From contig JACQBG010000027.1 in assembly GCA_016194585.1 (NCBI GenBank), forward strand, positions 1 through 64,000: a stretch of DNA of 64,000 nucleotides. The letters run 5' to 3'. The stretch comes from Gemmatimonadota bacterium (GTDB taxonomy: Bacteria; Gemmatimonadota; Gemmatimonadetes; Gemmatimonadales; Gemmatimonadaceae). The notes below the pieces were generated by a model. That model worked only from the letters and a program-made list of their open reading frames with translations, did no database searches and had not been told where the DNA came from. Each line of letters opens with the position of its first letter. Position 1 is the stretch's first letter. This document shows positions 56,793 to 64,000 of this stretch, one piece after another. A program made the position numbers and the translations under genes.

Positions 56793-57454
56793 TGCTCACC
56801 ATCCGCGTCGTCTCGATCTTCCCGCAGTTCTTCGAGGGGCCGCTCGGCCTCTCGATCCCGGCGCGCGCGGCGGCCGCCGAGCTCGTGCGCTATCAGCTCG
56901 TCGATCTCCGCGACTACACGCACGACAAGCATCGCACCGTCGACGACGCGCCCTATGGCGGCGGCGCCGGGATGGTGATGAAGCCCGGCCCGTTCTTCGA
57001 GGCCGTCGAGGGGATCGGCGCCAAGCCGCCGATCATCCTCCTCTCGCCGCGCGGGCGGAAGTTCTCGCATGCCGACGCCGAGCGGCTCGCCTCACTCGAG
57101 GAATTCACCCTCCTTTGCGGGCACTACAAGGACGTCGACCAGCGCGTCGCCGACCATCTCGCCACCGAGCAGCTCTCGCTCGGCGATTTCGTGCTCAGCG
57201 GCGGCGAGCCCGCGGCGCTCGCCGTGATCGACGCCGTGGTGCGGCTCCTCCCCGGCGCCATGAGCGACCTCGACAGCGCCCGCACCGACTCGTTCTATGG
57301 GAGGGGGCTCTCGGCGCCCAGCTACACCCGGCCTCCCGAGTTCCGGGGGCACGGGGTGCCCGAGGTGCTTCTCTCGGGGAACCATGCCGCCATCGAGAAA
57401 TGGCGGCTGCAGGAGGGCGTGCGCCTGACCGAGGAGCAGGGCAAAGGCGGGTGA
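56792..57454 (+). CDS. trmD: tRNA (guanine37-N1)-methyltransferase TrmD
   Basis: 220 residues; methylates G37 of tRNAs with S-adenosylmethionine to prevent frameshifting. SPOUT knot motifs: DDAPYGGGAGMVMKPGPFFE, LLCGHYKDVDQRV (CGHYEGVDxR-type; here KD replaces EG), LSLGDFVLSGGEPA, and TRPPEFRGHGVPEVLLSGNH. It is a little shorter than the E. coli enzyme, with the C-terminal domain trimmed. Start at ATG 56792 by overlap with rimM. Confidence 0.95.
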   Translation: MLTIRVVSIFPQFFEGPLGLSIPARAAAAELVRYQLVDLRDYTHDKHRTVDDAPYGGGAGMVMKPGPFFEAVEGIGAKPPIILLSPRGRKFSHADAERLASLEEFTLLCGHYKDVDQRVADHLATEQLSLGDFVLSGGEPAALAVIDAVVRLLPGAMSDLDSARTDSFYGRGLSAPSYTRPPEFRGHGVPEVLLSGNHAAIEKWRLQEGVRLTEEQGKGG

Positions 57455-57464
57455 ATCCATCTTC

Positions 57465-57520
57465 GTGAGTCGTTCACCGTCAACGGTCAACGACGAACGA
57501 TTCACCGTACACCCACCGTT
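57465..57520. repeat. Intergenic repeat, locus C, between trmD and rplS
   Basis: Contains CGTTCACCGTC, ACCGT/ACGGT complementary words, ACGACGAACGATTC, and CACCGTACAC. The first and third match locus A (7556-7605), and the last matches locus B (55742-55817). Non-coding. Confidence 0.5.
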
Positions 57521-57546
57521 GCCTCCCACTCCCACTGCCCTGCCAC

Positions 57547-57575
57547 TTGCCCTAACGCCTGTACTGGTCTAACTT
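57547..57575 (+). promoter_or_regulatory. Candidate promoter for rplS
   Basis: TTGCCC (57547-57552), 17-base spacer, TAACTT (57570-57575), 54 bases before the rplS ATG. It would give L19 its own transcription start after the repeat block. Confidence 0.4.
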
Positions 57576-57629
57576 TGAAGGCTCACCAATCGAACCCTAT
57601 CGGGCGAAGTCCTGCCCCCGAGCTGCGCT

Positions 57630-58010
57630 ATGCACCCGTTCATCGAGACCCAGAAAGAGTGGATGAAGGACGTTCCCCCGTTCCGCGCCGGTGACACGGT
57701 GAAGGTGAACGTGCGGGTGAAGGAAGGCGACAAGGAGCGCATCCAGGCGTTCGAGGGTGTGTGCATCGCCCGTCGTGGCGCTGGCGTGAGCGCGACGTTC
57801 ACCGTCCGCAAGATCTCGAACGGGGTCGGCGTCGAGCGCATCTTCCCGACGCATTCGCCGATGCTCGAGAGCGTGTCGGTCGTGCGCCGTGGCCGCGTGC
57901 GTCGCGCGAAGCTCTTCTATCTCCGCAACGTGACCGGCAAGTCTGCGCGCATCAAGGAGAAGAAGGTGCGCGTAGTGGTGCCGGCGAACGGCACGGCCGC
58001 CGAGGGCTGA
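57630..58010 (+). CDS. rplS: 50S ribosomal protein L19
   Basis: 126 residues; [32 protein letters not shown] and [26 protein letters not shown]-like LFYLRN are L19 hallmarks. It sits at the 30S-50S interface. It is 175 bases downstream of trmD, with its own candidate promoter, and 12 bases before rnhB. Confidence 0.97.
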   Translation: MHPFIETQKEWMKDVPPFRAGDTVKVNVRVKEGDKERIQAFEGVCIARRGAGVSATFTVRKISNGVGVERIFPTHSPMLESVSVVRRGRVRRAKLFYLRNVTGKSARIKEKKVRVVVPANGTAAEG

Positions 58011-58022
58011 GCGCCGCCACTC

Positions 58023-58658
58023 GTGGCGCGCTGGAGCGCGATCGAGCGGACGTTGCGCGCCAGCGGCGCGCGGACGATCGCCGGAGTCGATGAAGTCGGA
58101 CGGGGCCCCCTCGCGGGCCCCGTCGTCGCATGTGCGGTGATCATGCCCGCCGAGGCGCGCGCCATCGCCGGCGTCGCCGATTCCAAGCAGTTGAAGCGCG
58201 AGGAGCGCGAGCGGCTCGCCGTGCTCATCCTCGAGCGCGCGGTCGCCGTCTCGCTCGGCGCGGCGAGCGTCGCCGAGATCGGGCGGCACAACATCTATCA
58301 GGCGACGGCGCTGGCGATGCGGCGCGCGATCGCGCGGCTCGGTGTGGCGCCCGACGCGGTGCTGGTGGATGGCAAGCCCATCAAGACGCTCGGCGTGGAG
58401 CACACGGCCGTGGTGGGGGGCGATGCGCTCTGCTACAGCGTGGCGTGCGCGAGCATCGTGGCGAAGGTGACGCGCGACCGGCTGATGCGGTCGCTGGCGC
58501 GCCGGTATCCCCGGTTCGGCTGGGAGGAGAACGCCGGGTACGGGACGCCGGTGCATCTCGCGGCGCTGCGGGCGGCGGGGCTGACCCCCCATCACCGCCC
58601 CTTGTTCTGCCGCCGGTTCGTGAACGAGGGTGGGGAGGGCGGGGAGGCCTTTCGTTAA
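58023..58658 (+). CDS. rnhB: Ribonuclease HII
   Basis: 211 residues, GTG start at 58023. Removes ribonucleotides and RNA primers from DNA. GVDEVGRGPLAGPVV gives the catalytic D23-E24 and the conserved GRGPLAGPV; VLVDGK and ASIVAKVTRDRLM (third and fourth acidic residues) and NAGYGTPVHLAAL complete the active site. Tail of the ribosomal operon. Confidence 0.94.
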   Translation: MARWSAIERTLRASGARTIAGVDEVGRGPLAGPVVACAVIMPAEARAIAGVADSKQLKREERERLAVLILERAVAVSLGAASVAEIGRHNIYQATALAMRRAIARLGVAPDAVLVDGKPIKTLGVEHTAVVGGDALCYSVACASIVAKVTRDRLMRSLARRYPRFGWEENAGYGTPVHLAALRAAGLTPHHRPLFCRRFVNEGGEGGEAFR

Positions 58659-59035
58659 AGAGGGCGCCAAACGGGAAATGTTCGGGTCGGTGGTGCGTGC
58701 CGTGTGACCTGACCCGCCCCGGTTCGTCTTGACACGTGATGGATCCGATTCTGCGCGTGGCTGGGCTGGCGCGCGGGAGCGGATCGTTGGTCCGCCCCGT
58801 TTGGGAAGTACTCCGGCGGGGTGCCTGGAAAGGGACGAAATCCATGGGAAAGGCCGGGCGGAACCTCCTCTGAGAATTGGGGTTGCGCGGCGGCTGGCCG
58901 AGTGCGAGATTTCCCGGGAATCTGAAGGTGAAGGACGACGAACGGCTGCGCCCACGCAGGAGCGGTGGGCATCGCTGTCGTCGCGTCGGTATGTAGTGAG
59001 AGCATTTCGTTCTTCCATTTTCTTTTGGGGGTTTC
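58659..59035 (+). other. 377-base gap without a gene
   Basis: Between rnhB and the large lipoprotein gene. It contains TTGACA (58730-58735), a palindrome TTCCCGGGAA (58911-58920), and a pyrimidine-rich stretch running into TTTTGGGGG just before ATG 59036 that may provide ribosome binding. I recognise no RNA family or conserved frame. It may be a long 5' leader of the lipoprotein gene. Confidence 0.5.
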
Positions 59036-61870
59036 ATGAGGATCATTCGTTCGACGCTTGTCGTCGCAGCGGCCTTCCTGGCTGCTTGCGGAGACAAGGT
59101 GACGGTGCCGCCTGCCGTTACCAACACCACTGTCACCACGACTGCCGCGCCGAAGGTCAATAGCTTGACGGTCACGCCGAGCATCGCTGCGATGAACATC
59201 GGCGACAAGATCATCCTGGTGGCCGCGGTGAACGCGGACGCCGGTCTCGCGACCACGGTGACGTGGTCGTCGAGCGACGCGACGAAGGCGACGGTCGATG
59301 CGTCCGGCAACGTGACCGCGGTTGCGGCCACGCCGGGCGTCGCGGTCTGCGCCACGTCGACGGTCGACGCTGGCAAGAAGGGTTGCGCTGCGATCTCGGT
59401 CGCCGCTGCCGCCCAGGTCGTTCCGGCCTCGGTGCGTATCGCCTCGATCACGACCGGCAACCTCAACACGCCGGTGAACAACGCCGCGGTCACGGGCGCG
59501 GTCAACGTCTCGCTCGTCGTGAGCCCGGGCACGCAGACGGTCTCGAAGGTGGCGCTGACGCTGAACGGCCTCGAAGTGGATTCGCAGACGTTCACGGCCA
59601 CGCAGTCGGCGGCGCTTCGCGGCGCGGCTGATCAGGCCGTTGCGACGCAGAGCGCGTTCCCGACGCTCGTGTTCTTCGTGAACACGGCGGCGTACAACAC
59701 GACGACCGGTGTGCCGACGTACAAGAACGGCGCGTACACGGTTGGCGCGAACCTCTACGTCAAGGGCTCGACGGCGGTCGCCTCCACGGCTTCCAACGCG
59801 ACGGGCATCACGACGGCGAACGTCGATGGCTTCCAGGTCACGCTTGCCCCGACGACGTCCGTCCCGGCTGGCGTCGTCGACGCCAACGGCTACCGCTGGT
59901 TCGGTAACGGCACGCTGACGATCAACGCGATCCCGGTCATGTACTCGGGTCTGACCGTTGGTTCGGTCACGGCCACGCTGAGCGGCGGCGCTTGCGCCGT
60001 CGGCGGCACGGGCACGGCTGGCACGGCCACGACGGCCACCGCCGGTGTGTGGGCGAACACGCTCACGCTCGTCGGCTCGCAGACCCCGATCGTCGGTACC
60101 TGCAACACGACGACCCCGAACACCCCGGTCATCACGGCGGCCGACAACAACGGCAACAGCCTGACGCTCGGCGGCACGAACGGCGTGCTCAACACGCAGA
60201 CTGGCATCCGTTGGGACAACGTTGCTCCGGCTGCCCCGGTCTTCACGGGCGGCGCCACGACGGGCCCGAACGGCCGTTCGAACGGCTGGATCAACGATGC
60301 GGTCTCGTTCAACACGATTCAGTCCGGCACCAACCTGAACGGCTACATCAACGCCGCTGTGGCGGACGCTGGCGTCGGTCTCGGTGGCACGGCCGGCACG
60401 ACGTACGCGGTGCTCGTCGGCTCGAACGCCGCCGGCACGGTGAACGCGGCGAAGACTGGCACGGCGCTGACGAACTCGTCGACGCTCGCTCAGACGCCGA
60501 ATGCGACGGCCGGGTATTGCGGCCTCGCGCGTGCGTATGACGCGCTCGGCAACGCTTCGGCGCTGCCGGCTGCTGGCACGGCTTGCACGATCGCGGGTGG
60601 TGCTGCCCAAATCGCCTTCGGCGTGGATCGTGTCGCGCCGATCGTGACGGTGAACGGTGCGGCTGGCAACGCCAAGTCGCTGCGCATGTTCGGCAGCGCC
60701 ACGGCCACCACGCCGAACATCGCGTGGACGCTGTCGGATACGGGCGTGAACGCCGCTGCGGCGACGATCGCCCTCACCGGCCGCGCGACGCGCTACGGCA
60801 GCGCTGCTGCGGACACCGTGTTCATCACGCCGGGCGTTTCCGCCGGCGACCCGGTTCCTGCGGGCACGACGGCGTACACGACCGTCGGTTCCACGGTCGA
60901 AGGCTACTGGACGGTCACGATGACGGGCTCGGACCAGGCCGGCAACTCGATGACGGTCACGCCGTACGTCTACCTGTACGACAAGACGGCTGGCACCGCC
61001 GCGAACGCCCTGCAGACGAACGCGGGCCTGACGGCTGGCAACCAGGAGAACTTCTACGCGACGGCCTCTGACAACGTCGATCTCGATTCGGCGTACGTCG
61101 TGGCCGACATGAACGACGGCGTCAACACGTATCCGTTCGTTCTCAGCATGTCGAAGCTGCAGACCGCCGCATTCCTCGCTGGTGCTCCGGTCAAGAGCGC
61201 GGCGATCAGCGGCGCGTGGCCGGTCTATCCGCGCGGCCTCGCCGCGACGCTCGCCAGTGGCAGTGCGATCAGCACGGTCAGCGGCGGCGCGTTCACGCAG
61301 AGCTCGGGCGTGCACTTCTGGGTGACCGATCAGACGAATGATGCCAACGGCACGATGGACGCGACGGCCGGCAACGGTCCGAACGTGCTGACCGCCGTGA
61401 ACTACACCGCGGTGAATCCGCCGGCCGCTGCGGCTTGGACCGGCACGAACACGGCGTCGACGGTGACGATCACGTCGAGCGCGGTGGCTGCGGCCGCGAC
61501 GTTCTACGGAACGCCGACCGCTTCGCACACGCGTACGTCGGACACGGTCACCGTGGTGCTGCAGCTGTCGTCTGCGACGCCGCCGTCGGCCGCGCCGTAC
61601 GCCCGCGCGGAACTGTGGTTCCGCCACAACGGCACGGCTGCCGGTGCCTCGGCGGCCGCGTCGAAGGGCTTCCATCTGCTGAACGTCGGGACGCCGGTGT
61701 TGACCTACGACGGTCAGGCGCAGATTGCCAAGTGGACGTACACCTACGTGTTCACGCCGGGAACGGCGTACAACATGGCCGCTGGCAGCGCGTTCTACGC
61801 CTTCATCGGCTACGACTCGAAGTTCAACGCGATCCTCACGCCGTCCGCGGCCGTGACCGTCGCGCCGTAA
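59036..61870 (+). CDS. Large Ala/Thr/Gly/Asn-rich lipoprotein with Big-2 Ig-like domain
   Basis: 944 residues. Lipobox FLAAC with C18 after a short signal peptide. Residues about 42-125 form a bacterial Ig-like Big-2 domain (VNSLTVTPSIAAMNIGDKII, VTWSSSDATKATVDASGNVT). The rest is low-charge, very rich in Ala, Thr, Gly, Asn, Val, with strand-like segments and repeated motifs such as TWDNVAPxAPxF (IRWDNVAPAAPVFTGG), VDRVAPIVTVNG and a GSDQAGNS cadherin/invasin-like word. Almost no Cys outside a few pairs. Probably surface-exposed, structural or adhesive. Third-position base use is less skewed than in neighbours (more T). Isolated gene with a strong terminator. Confidence 0.85.
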   Translation: MRIIRSTLVVAAAFLAACGDKVTVPPAVTNTTVTTTAAPKVNSLTVTPSIAAMNIGDKIILVAAVNADAGLATTVTWSSSDATKATVDASGNVTAVAATPGVAVCATSTVDAGKKGCAAISVAAAAQVVPASVRIASITTGNLNTPVNNAAVTGAVNVSLVVSPGTQTVSKVALTLNGLEVDSQTFTATQSAALRGAADQAVATQSAFPTLVFFVNTAAYNTTTGVPTYKNGAYTVGANLYVKGSTAVASTASNATGITTANVDGFQVTLAPTTSVPAGVVDANGYRWFGNGTLTINAIPVMYSGLTVGSVTATLSGGACAVGGTGTAGTATTATAGVWANTLTLVGSQTPIVGTCNTTTPNTPVITAADNNGNSLTLGGTNGVLNTQTGIRWDNVAPAAPVFTGGATTGPNGRSNGWINDAVSFNTIQSGTNLNGYINAAVADAGVGLGGTAGTTYAVLVGSNAAGTVNAAKTGTALTNSSTLAQTPNATAGYCGLARAYDALGNASALPAAGTACTIAGGAAQIAFGVDRVAPIVTVNGAAGNAKSLRMFGSATATTPNIAWTLSDTGVNAAAATIALTGRATRYGSAAADTVFITPGVSAGDPVPAGTTAYTTVGSTVEGYWTVTMTGSDQAGNSMTVTPYVYLYDKTAGTAANALQTNAGLTAGNQENFYATASDNVDLDSAYVVADMNDGVNTYPFVLSMSKLQTAAFLAGAPVKSAAISGAWPVYPRGLAATLASGSAISTVSGGAFTQSSGVHFWVTDQTNDANGTMDATAGNGPNVLTAVNYTAVNPPAAAAWTGTNTASTVTITSSAVAAAATFYGTPTASHTRTSDTVTVVLQLSSATPPSAAPYARAELWFRHNGTAAGASAAASKGFHLLNVGTPVLTYDGQAQIAKWTYTYVFTPGTAYNMAAGSAFYAFIGYDSKFNAILTPSAAVTVAP

Positions 61871-61897
61871 TCCGCTCGACAGTACCGCTCGAAACCT

Positions 61898-61934
61898 CTG
61901 GGGTCCGGTCGAAAGACCGGGCCCCAGTTGGTTT
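61898..61934 (+). terminator. Strong intrinsic terminator after the 944-residue lipoprotein
   Basis: CTGGGGTCCGGTC (61898-61910) pairs with GACCGGGCCCCAG (61915-61927), one G-U wobble, over a GAAA tetraloop, followed by TTGGTTTT. Among the clearest terminators in the window. Confidence 0.85.
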
Positions 61935-61983
61935 TAAGCCCGTCGTGTGCGAAGGGAAACGCACTGGCCGCGCGCTGAGGGCG

Positions 61984-62012
61984 TTTCAGCGGGCTGGGAA
62001 GGCCGCTACATT
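61984..62012 (+). promoter_or_regulatory. Candidate promoter of the tRNA-Lys gene
   Basis: TTTCAG (61984-61989), 17-base spacer, TACATT (62007-62012), 51 bases before the tRNA 5' end at 62064. Consensus inference. Confidence 0.4.
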
Positions 62013-62063
62013 GCTCGAGGTGCGATCGACGCTGGAAGGCTCGCCAAGGGCCGCCACGCGCAC

Positions 62064-62107
62064 GACCCGGTAGCTCAGCTGGTAGAGCAACGGACTTTTA
62101 ATCCGTT
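62064..62107 (+). pseudogene. tRNA-Lys (UUU), 5' portion only
   Basis: GACCCGG acceptor strand, TA, a normal D-arm (GCTCAGCTGGTAGAGC), and a perfect anticodon arm ACGGA-CTTTTAA-TCCGT (anticodon TTT, 62090-62106). Directly after it the sequence becomes CAGTCCCGCAACGCCCC, with no variable loop, no GGTTCGA T-arm and no CCGGGTC acceptor partner for at least 600 bases. The gene as given cannot make a tRNA. The break marks the border with the decayed region to the right. Confidence 0.8.
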
Positions 62108-62401
62108 CAGTCCCGCAACGCCCCGTGTCGTTCAGCGCGGTAGTCGGGAGCCGACAGGGTCTTAGACGGATCCGACGCGTAGCCGAACGGTGACGTACGG
62201 CCGGCGATACGGCATGGTTCTGGCACAGTTTATGGCACAGCGAACACAGGGTGCGCCCGTGCTTCCCCTTCGTGCTCGCCATCAAGGTGGACACCATGCT
62301 CTGCGCCCCCGAGTGGTCGCACGCGCACCGCGTCGGGACCATCGCGGTGGCCCTGCTCCCGACGGCGTGGCAGGGCAGGGACCTCCTCAGGCTCCGTGCG
62401 T
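62108..62401. other. Non-coding junction segment beside the broken tRNA
   Basis: About 290 bases with no gene I can support. It contains two direct copies of TGGCACAG (62221-62228 and 62233-62240) separated by TTTA, and an in-frame stretch on the plus strand (VDTMLCAPEWSHAHRVG, about 62290-62340) that I do not recognise. Could be a former attachment or integrase-proximal region. Confidence 0.45.
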
Positions 62402-62610
62402 TCAGACGGTGAGGCCGAACGCGGCACCGGGGTTATACACCAACGTCTCCTGTACCGCGCCGCCAAGTACCTCGTGCGGCACATGCGCCGGAACCAGACG
62501 AACACGCGCGATGGCTCTGGTCACGACATCAAGAAGCGCGCTGCTGCAGAGCGTGACGCCCCGGAATGGCGTTCGATGTGGCGGCAGAGACGGCCTTTTC
62601 CGAACGTCTT
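62402..62610 (-). pseudogene. lspA: Signal peptidase II (LspA) N-terminal fragment
   Basis: The minus-strand frame ending at 62402 reads RKRPSLPPHRTPFRGVTLCS, then LLDVVTRAIARVRLVPAHVP and HEVLGGAVQETLVYNPGAAF before a premature TGA. This matches the first half of LspA: the D-x-x-T/S-K/R membrane helix and the NPGAAFG box with its Asn. The catalytic Asp residues of the C-terminal half are missing, and no ATG/GTG/TTG begins the frame: GAGGA is followed by GTT at the expected start. lspA beside a metal P-type ATPase is a known metal-island association. Confidence 0.65.
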
Positions 62611-62634
62611 CCTCAAGATCGTTCCGCGTGGTGA

Positions 62635-62866
62635 TCACAGGTCCAGCCCTTCGCCGGGCGGTGTCGGCGGCTTCGTCTCGGGTGCACGGTGGAACGCACG
62701 AACTCGCGCAAGAAGCACGGGCAGCGCCAAGAGTGCCGCGACGGCGCTCCATTGCGCGGGCGTCAGGCCCATGTACCGCGCATCCGCGAGGCGCAGCTGA
62801 TCCAGCGCGAACCGCACCGGCACGTAGAGCGCGACAAAGGTGACGAGGAAGAAACCAGGTGGGCGC
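62635..62866 (-). pseudogene. Prolipoprotein diacylglyceryl transferase-like C-terminal fragment
   Basis: In the frame ending at 62635, PPGFFLVTFVALYVPVRFAL, DQLRLADARYMGLTPAQWSA and LLALPVLLARVR resemble the last membrane helices of Lgt proteins (the Y-x-P-x-R-F and D-x-R-x-x-G-L-T-x-A-Q pattern). The N-terminal three quarters, including the catalytic His-Gly region, are absent; at about 62866 the sequence switches directly into the P-type ATPase. It is a remnant, not a gene. Confidence 0.6.
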
Positions 62867-64000
62867 CGGCGCGTCGTTGACGCCGTCACCAACCATCGCG
62901 ACCGGGCCCGTCGCCGCGAGCTCGCGGATGCGCACGGCCTTCTCCTCCGGGGTGAGCTCCGCGTAGACGGCGTCGATCGCGGCCGCGCGGGCCATGGCCT
63001 GCGCGGTCCGGGCGTTGTCGCCCGTCAACATCACGACCTGGCGAATCCCCCTATCATGCAGCGCCGCGATCACGGCGCGCGCGTTTGGACGGAGCGTGTC
63101 CTGTATGGCGAGGAGTGCCCACGCGGCGTGCTCATCCCCGACGACAATGACCGTCTTGCCCTCGGCTTGGAACCGCGCGATGTGGTCGGCCACGCGCGCG
63201 AGGGTCACCTGGAGCGTTGCCTCGAACAGCAGAGGACTTCCGATGAACACGGTGCGTCCATTCACCCGCGCCGCCGCTCCCGCGCCGGTCCGGGCTTGGA
63301 AGTCTTCGACGTGAGCCGCCTTCACGCCGGCTTCAGTCGCGTAGCGGATCACAGCCTGCGCAAGCGGGTGCTGGCTCCGCGCTTCGATCCCCGCCGCAGC
63401 GGCGAGCACCTCGGCGCGCCCCGGCACGACCGCGGGCTCGCGCTGGGTGGCGCCGTGCTCGCCGCCCAGCGTGATATGTTCCGCGATCGCGTCGCGTGCA
63501 TCGTACGCGTCGGCAAGACTGACAAAGTCGGTGGCCTCCGGGGTGCCGCGCGTGAGTGTTCCGGTCTTGCCGAGGGCAACCACGCGCACCTTAGCCAACT
63601 GCTCGACGAAGACGCCCCCTTTGATCAGGACGCCATTCCATGCTCCAGTCCCGAGCGCCGCGGCGAGCGTGATCGGGATCGAGATGACAAGCGCACACGG
63701 CGCGGCGGCCACGATGAAAACGGTGGCTCGTCCGATTCACGTCATCCACTCCGCCTGCCAGACGAGGGACGGGACGATGGCCATGAGCACGCCCGCCGCG
63801 AGTACGGTGGGGCTGTACCGCTTCCCGAACCGCTCGATGAAGCGCTCGCTGGTCCCCTTCCGCTCTCGCGCCGCCTCGACCATGTGGATGATGCGCGCAA
63901 TCGTGTTTTCGGCGAACACTTTGGTGGCACGCACCTCGAGGGCACCCTCGCCGTTGAGTGTGCCCGCGAACACGCTGTCGCCGGGTGCCTTGCGCACCGG
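62866..64000 (-). pseudogene. Heavy-metal P1B-type ATPase, decayed and cut at both ends
   Basis: From the right edge: ARATK-type actuator end (EVRATKVFAENTIARIIHMV, RKGTSERFIERFGKRYSP), membrane helix, APCALVISIP (metal site APC), LGKTGTLTRG, then the P- and N-domains (ARSQHPLAQAVI, MLTGDNARTAQAMARAA, MVGDGVNDAPA) up to 62866. Three lesions: a TGA at 63737-63739 where WMT-W-IGRATVF is expected; GGC at 63569-63571 replacing the phosphorylated Asp of DKTGT; and loss of everything after GVNDAPA, replaced by Lgt-like sequence. It would have exported Zn/Cd/Co-type ions. Frame is kept through the nonsense codon. Confidence 0.8.

Noticed and set aside
58659-59035. Riboswitch or small RNA in the long leader before the lipoprotein gene
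   Set aside because: I could not match TPP, SAM, cobalamin or cyclic-di-GMP core motifs, and no strong paired structure is evident.
58655-61675. 1006-codon minus-strand frame
   Set aside because: Arg-rich shadow of the Big-2 lipoprotein gene; the plus frame has lipobox and recognisable domain.

Overview
The window is high-GC, gene-dense bacterial chromosome with short intergenic gaps and many 1- to 4-base ATGA, GTGA or TGATG overlaps. Outer-membrane barrels, TolC/RND genes and lipoproteins indicate a diderm. GC level, abundant GTG starts, duplicated pstB with ppk/ppx, and Big-2 lipoproteins fit a Gemmatimonadota relative, but that assignment is inference and no rRNA is present to prove it. 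The tRNA-Leu gene does not encode CCA.

Layout. 1-7.5 kb: an FHA-GAF-nucleotide cyclase (cut by the left edge) downstream of trpE, a divergent outer-membrane protein, a PilB/GspE-type ATPase fused to a receiver domain but missing its ATPase heart, and a Nudix hydrolase. 7.6-17.3 kb (minus strand): acetyltransferase, exported protein, engB, clpX, clpP, tig, tRNA-Leu, degP/htrA and dnaK, a protein-quality-control block. 17.5-22.7 kb: rhomboid protease, DUF47 plus pit phosphate transporter, pstS plus a porin. 22.9-29.7 kb: tolC/MFP/RND efflux operon and a divergent LysR regulator. 29.8-42 kb: pstC-pstA-pstB1-pstB2-phoU-ppk, a metallo-beta-lactamase-fold hydrolase, ppx, and udk-phoB-phoR. 42.2-46 kb: secreted 5'-nucleotidase, a small ubiquitin-like protein, adenosine deaminase (frameshifted) and purine nucleoside phosphorylase. 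46.1-50.7 kb: M48 lipoprotein, SpoU methyltransferase, prepilin peptidase and two lipoproteins. 50.7-58.7 kb: DUF445, lon, ffh, rpsP-rimM-trmD-rplS-rnhB. 59-61.9 kb: a 944-residue Big-2 lipoprotein. 62.06-64 kb: a tRNA-Lys gene that stops after its anticodon arm, then decayed fragments of lspA, lgt and a heavy-metal P-type ATPase.

How the genes fit together. The main theme is phosphorus economy. PstS/PstCAB/PhoU and Pit/DUF47 import phosphate, a porin may admit it through the outer membrane, PhoBR senses limitation, Ppk and Ppx build and break polyphosphate, and a secreted nucleotidase followed by ADA and PNP releases phosphate and bases from nucleotides. Two matching 7-4-7 direct-repeat sites, upstream of pstC and of the nucleotidase, look like Pho boxes linking these operons. 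A perfect hairpin covers the pstS ribosome-binding site.

I did not find a clear-cut new defence or biosynthetic system. The most unusual items are the ATPase-REC fusion lacking Walker B, the Shine-Dalgarno hairpin before pstS, the paired pstB genes, the broken tRNA-Lys beside a metal-resistance scrap, the shared-CATG divergent starts, and a family of intergenic repeats. Several lesions (C6 frameshift, TGA in the P-type ATPase, in-frame deletion) could be sequencing or assembly errors.
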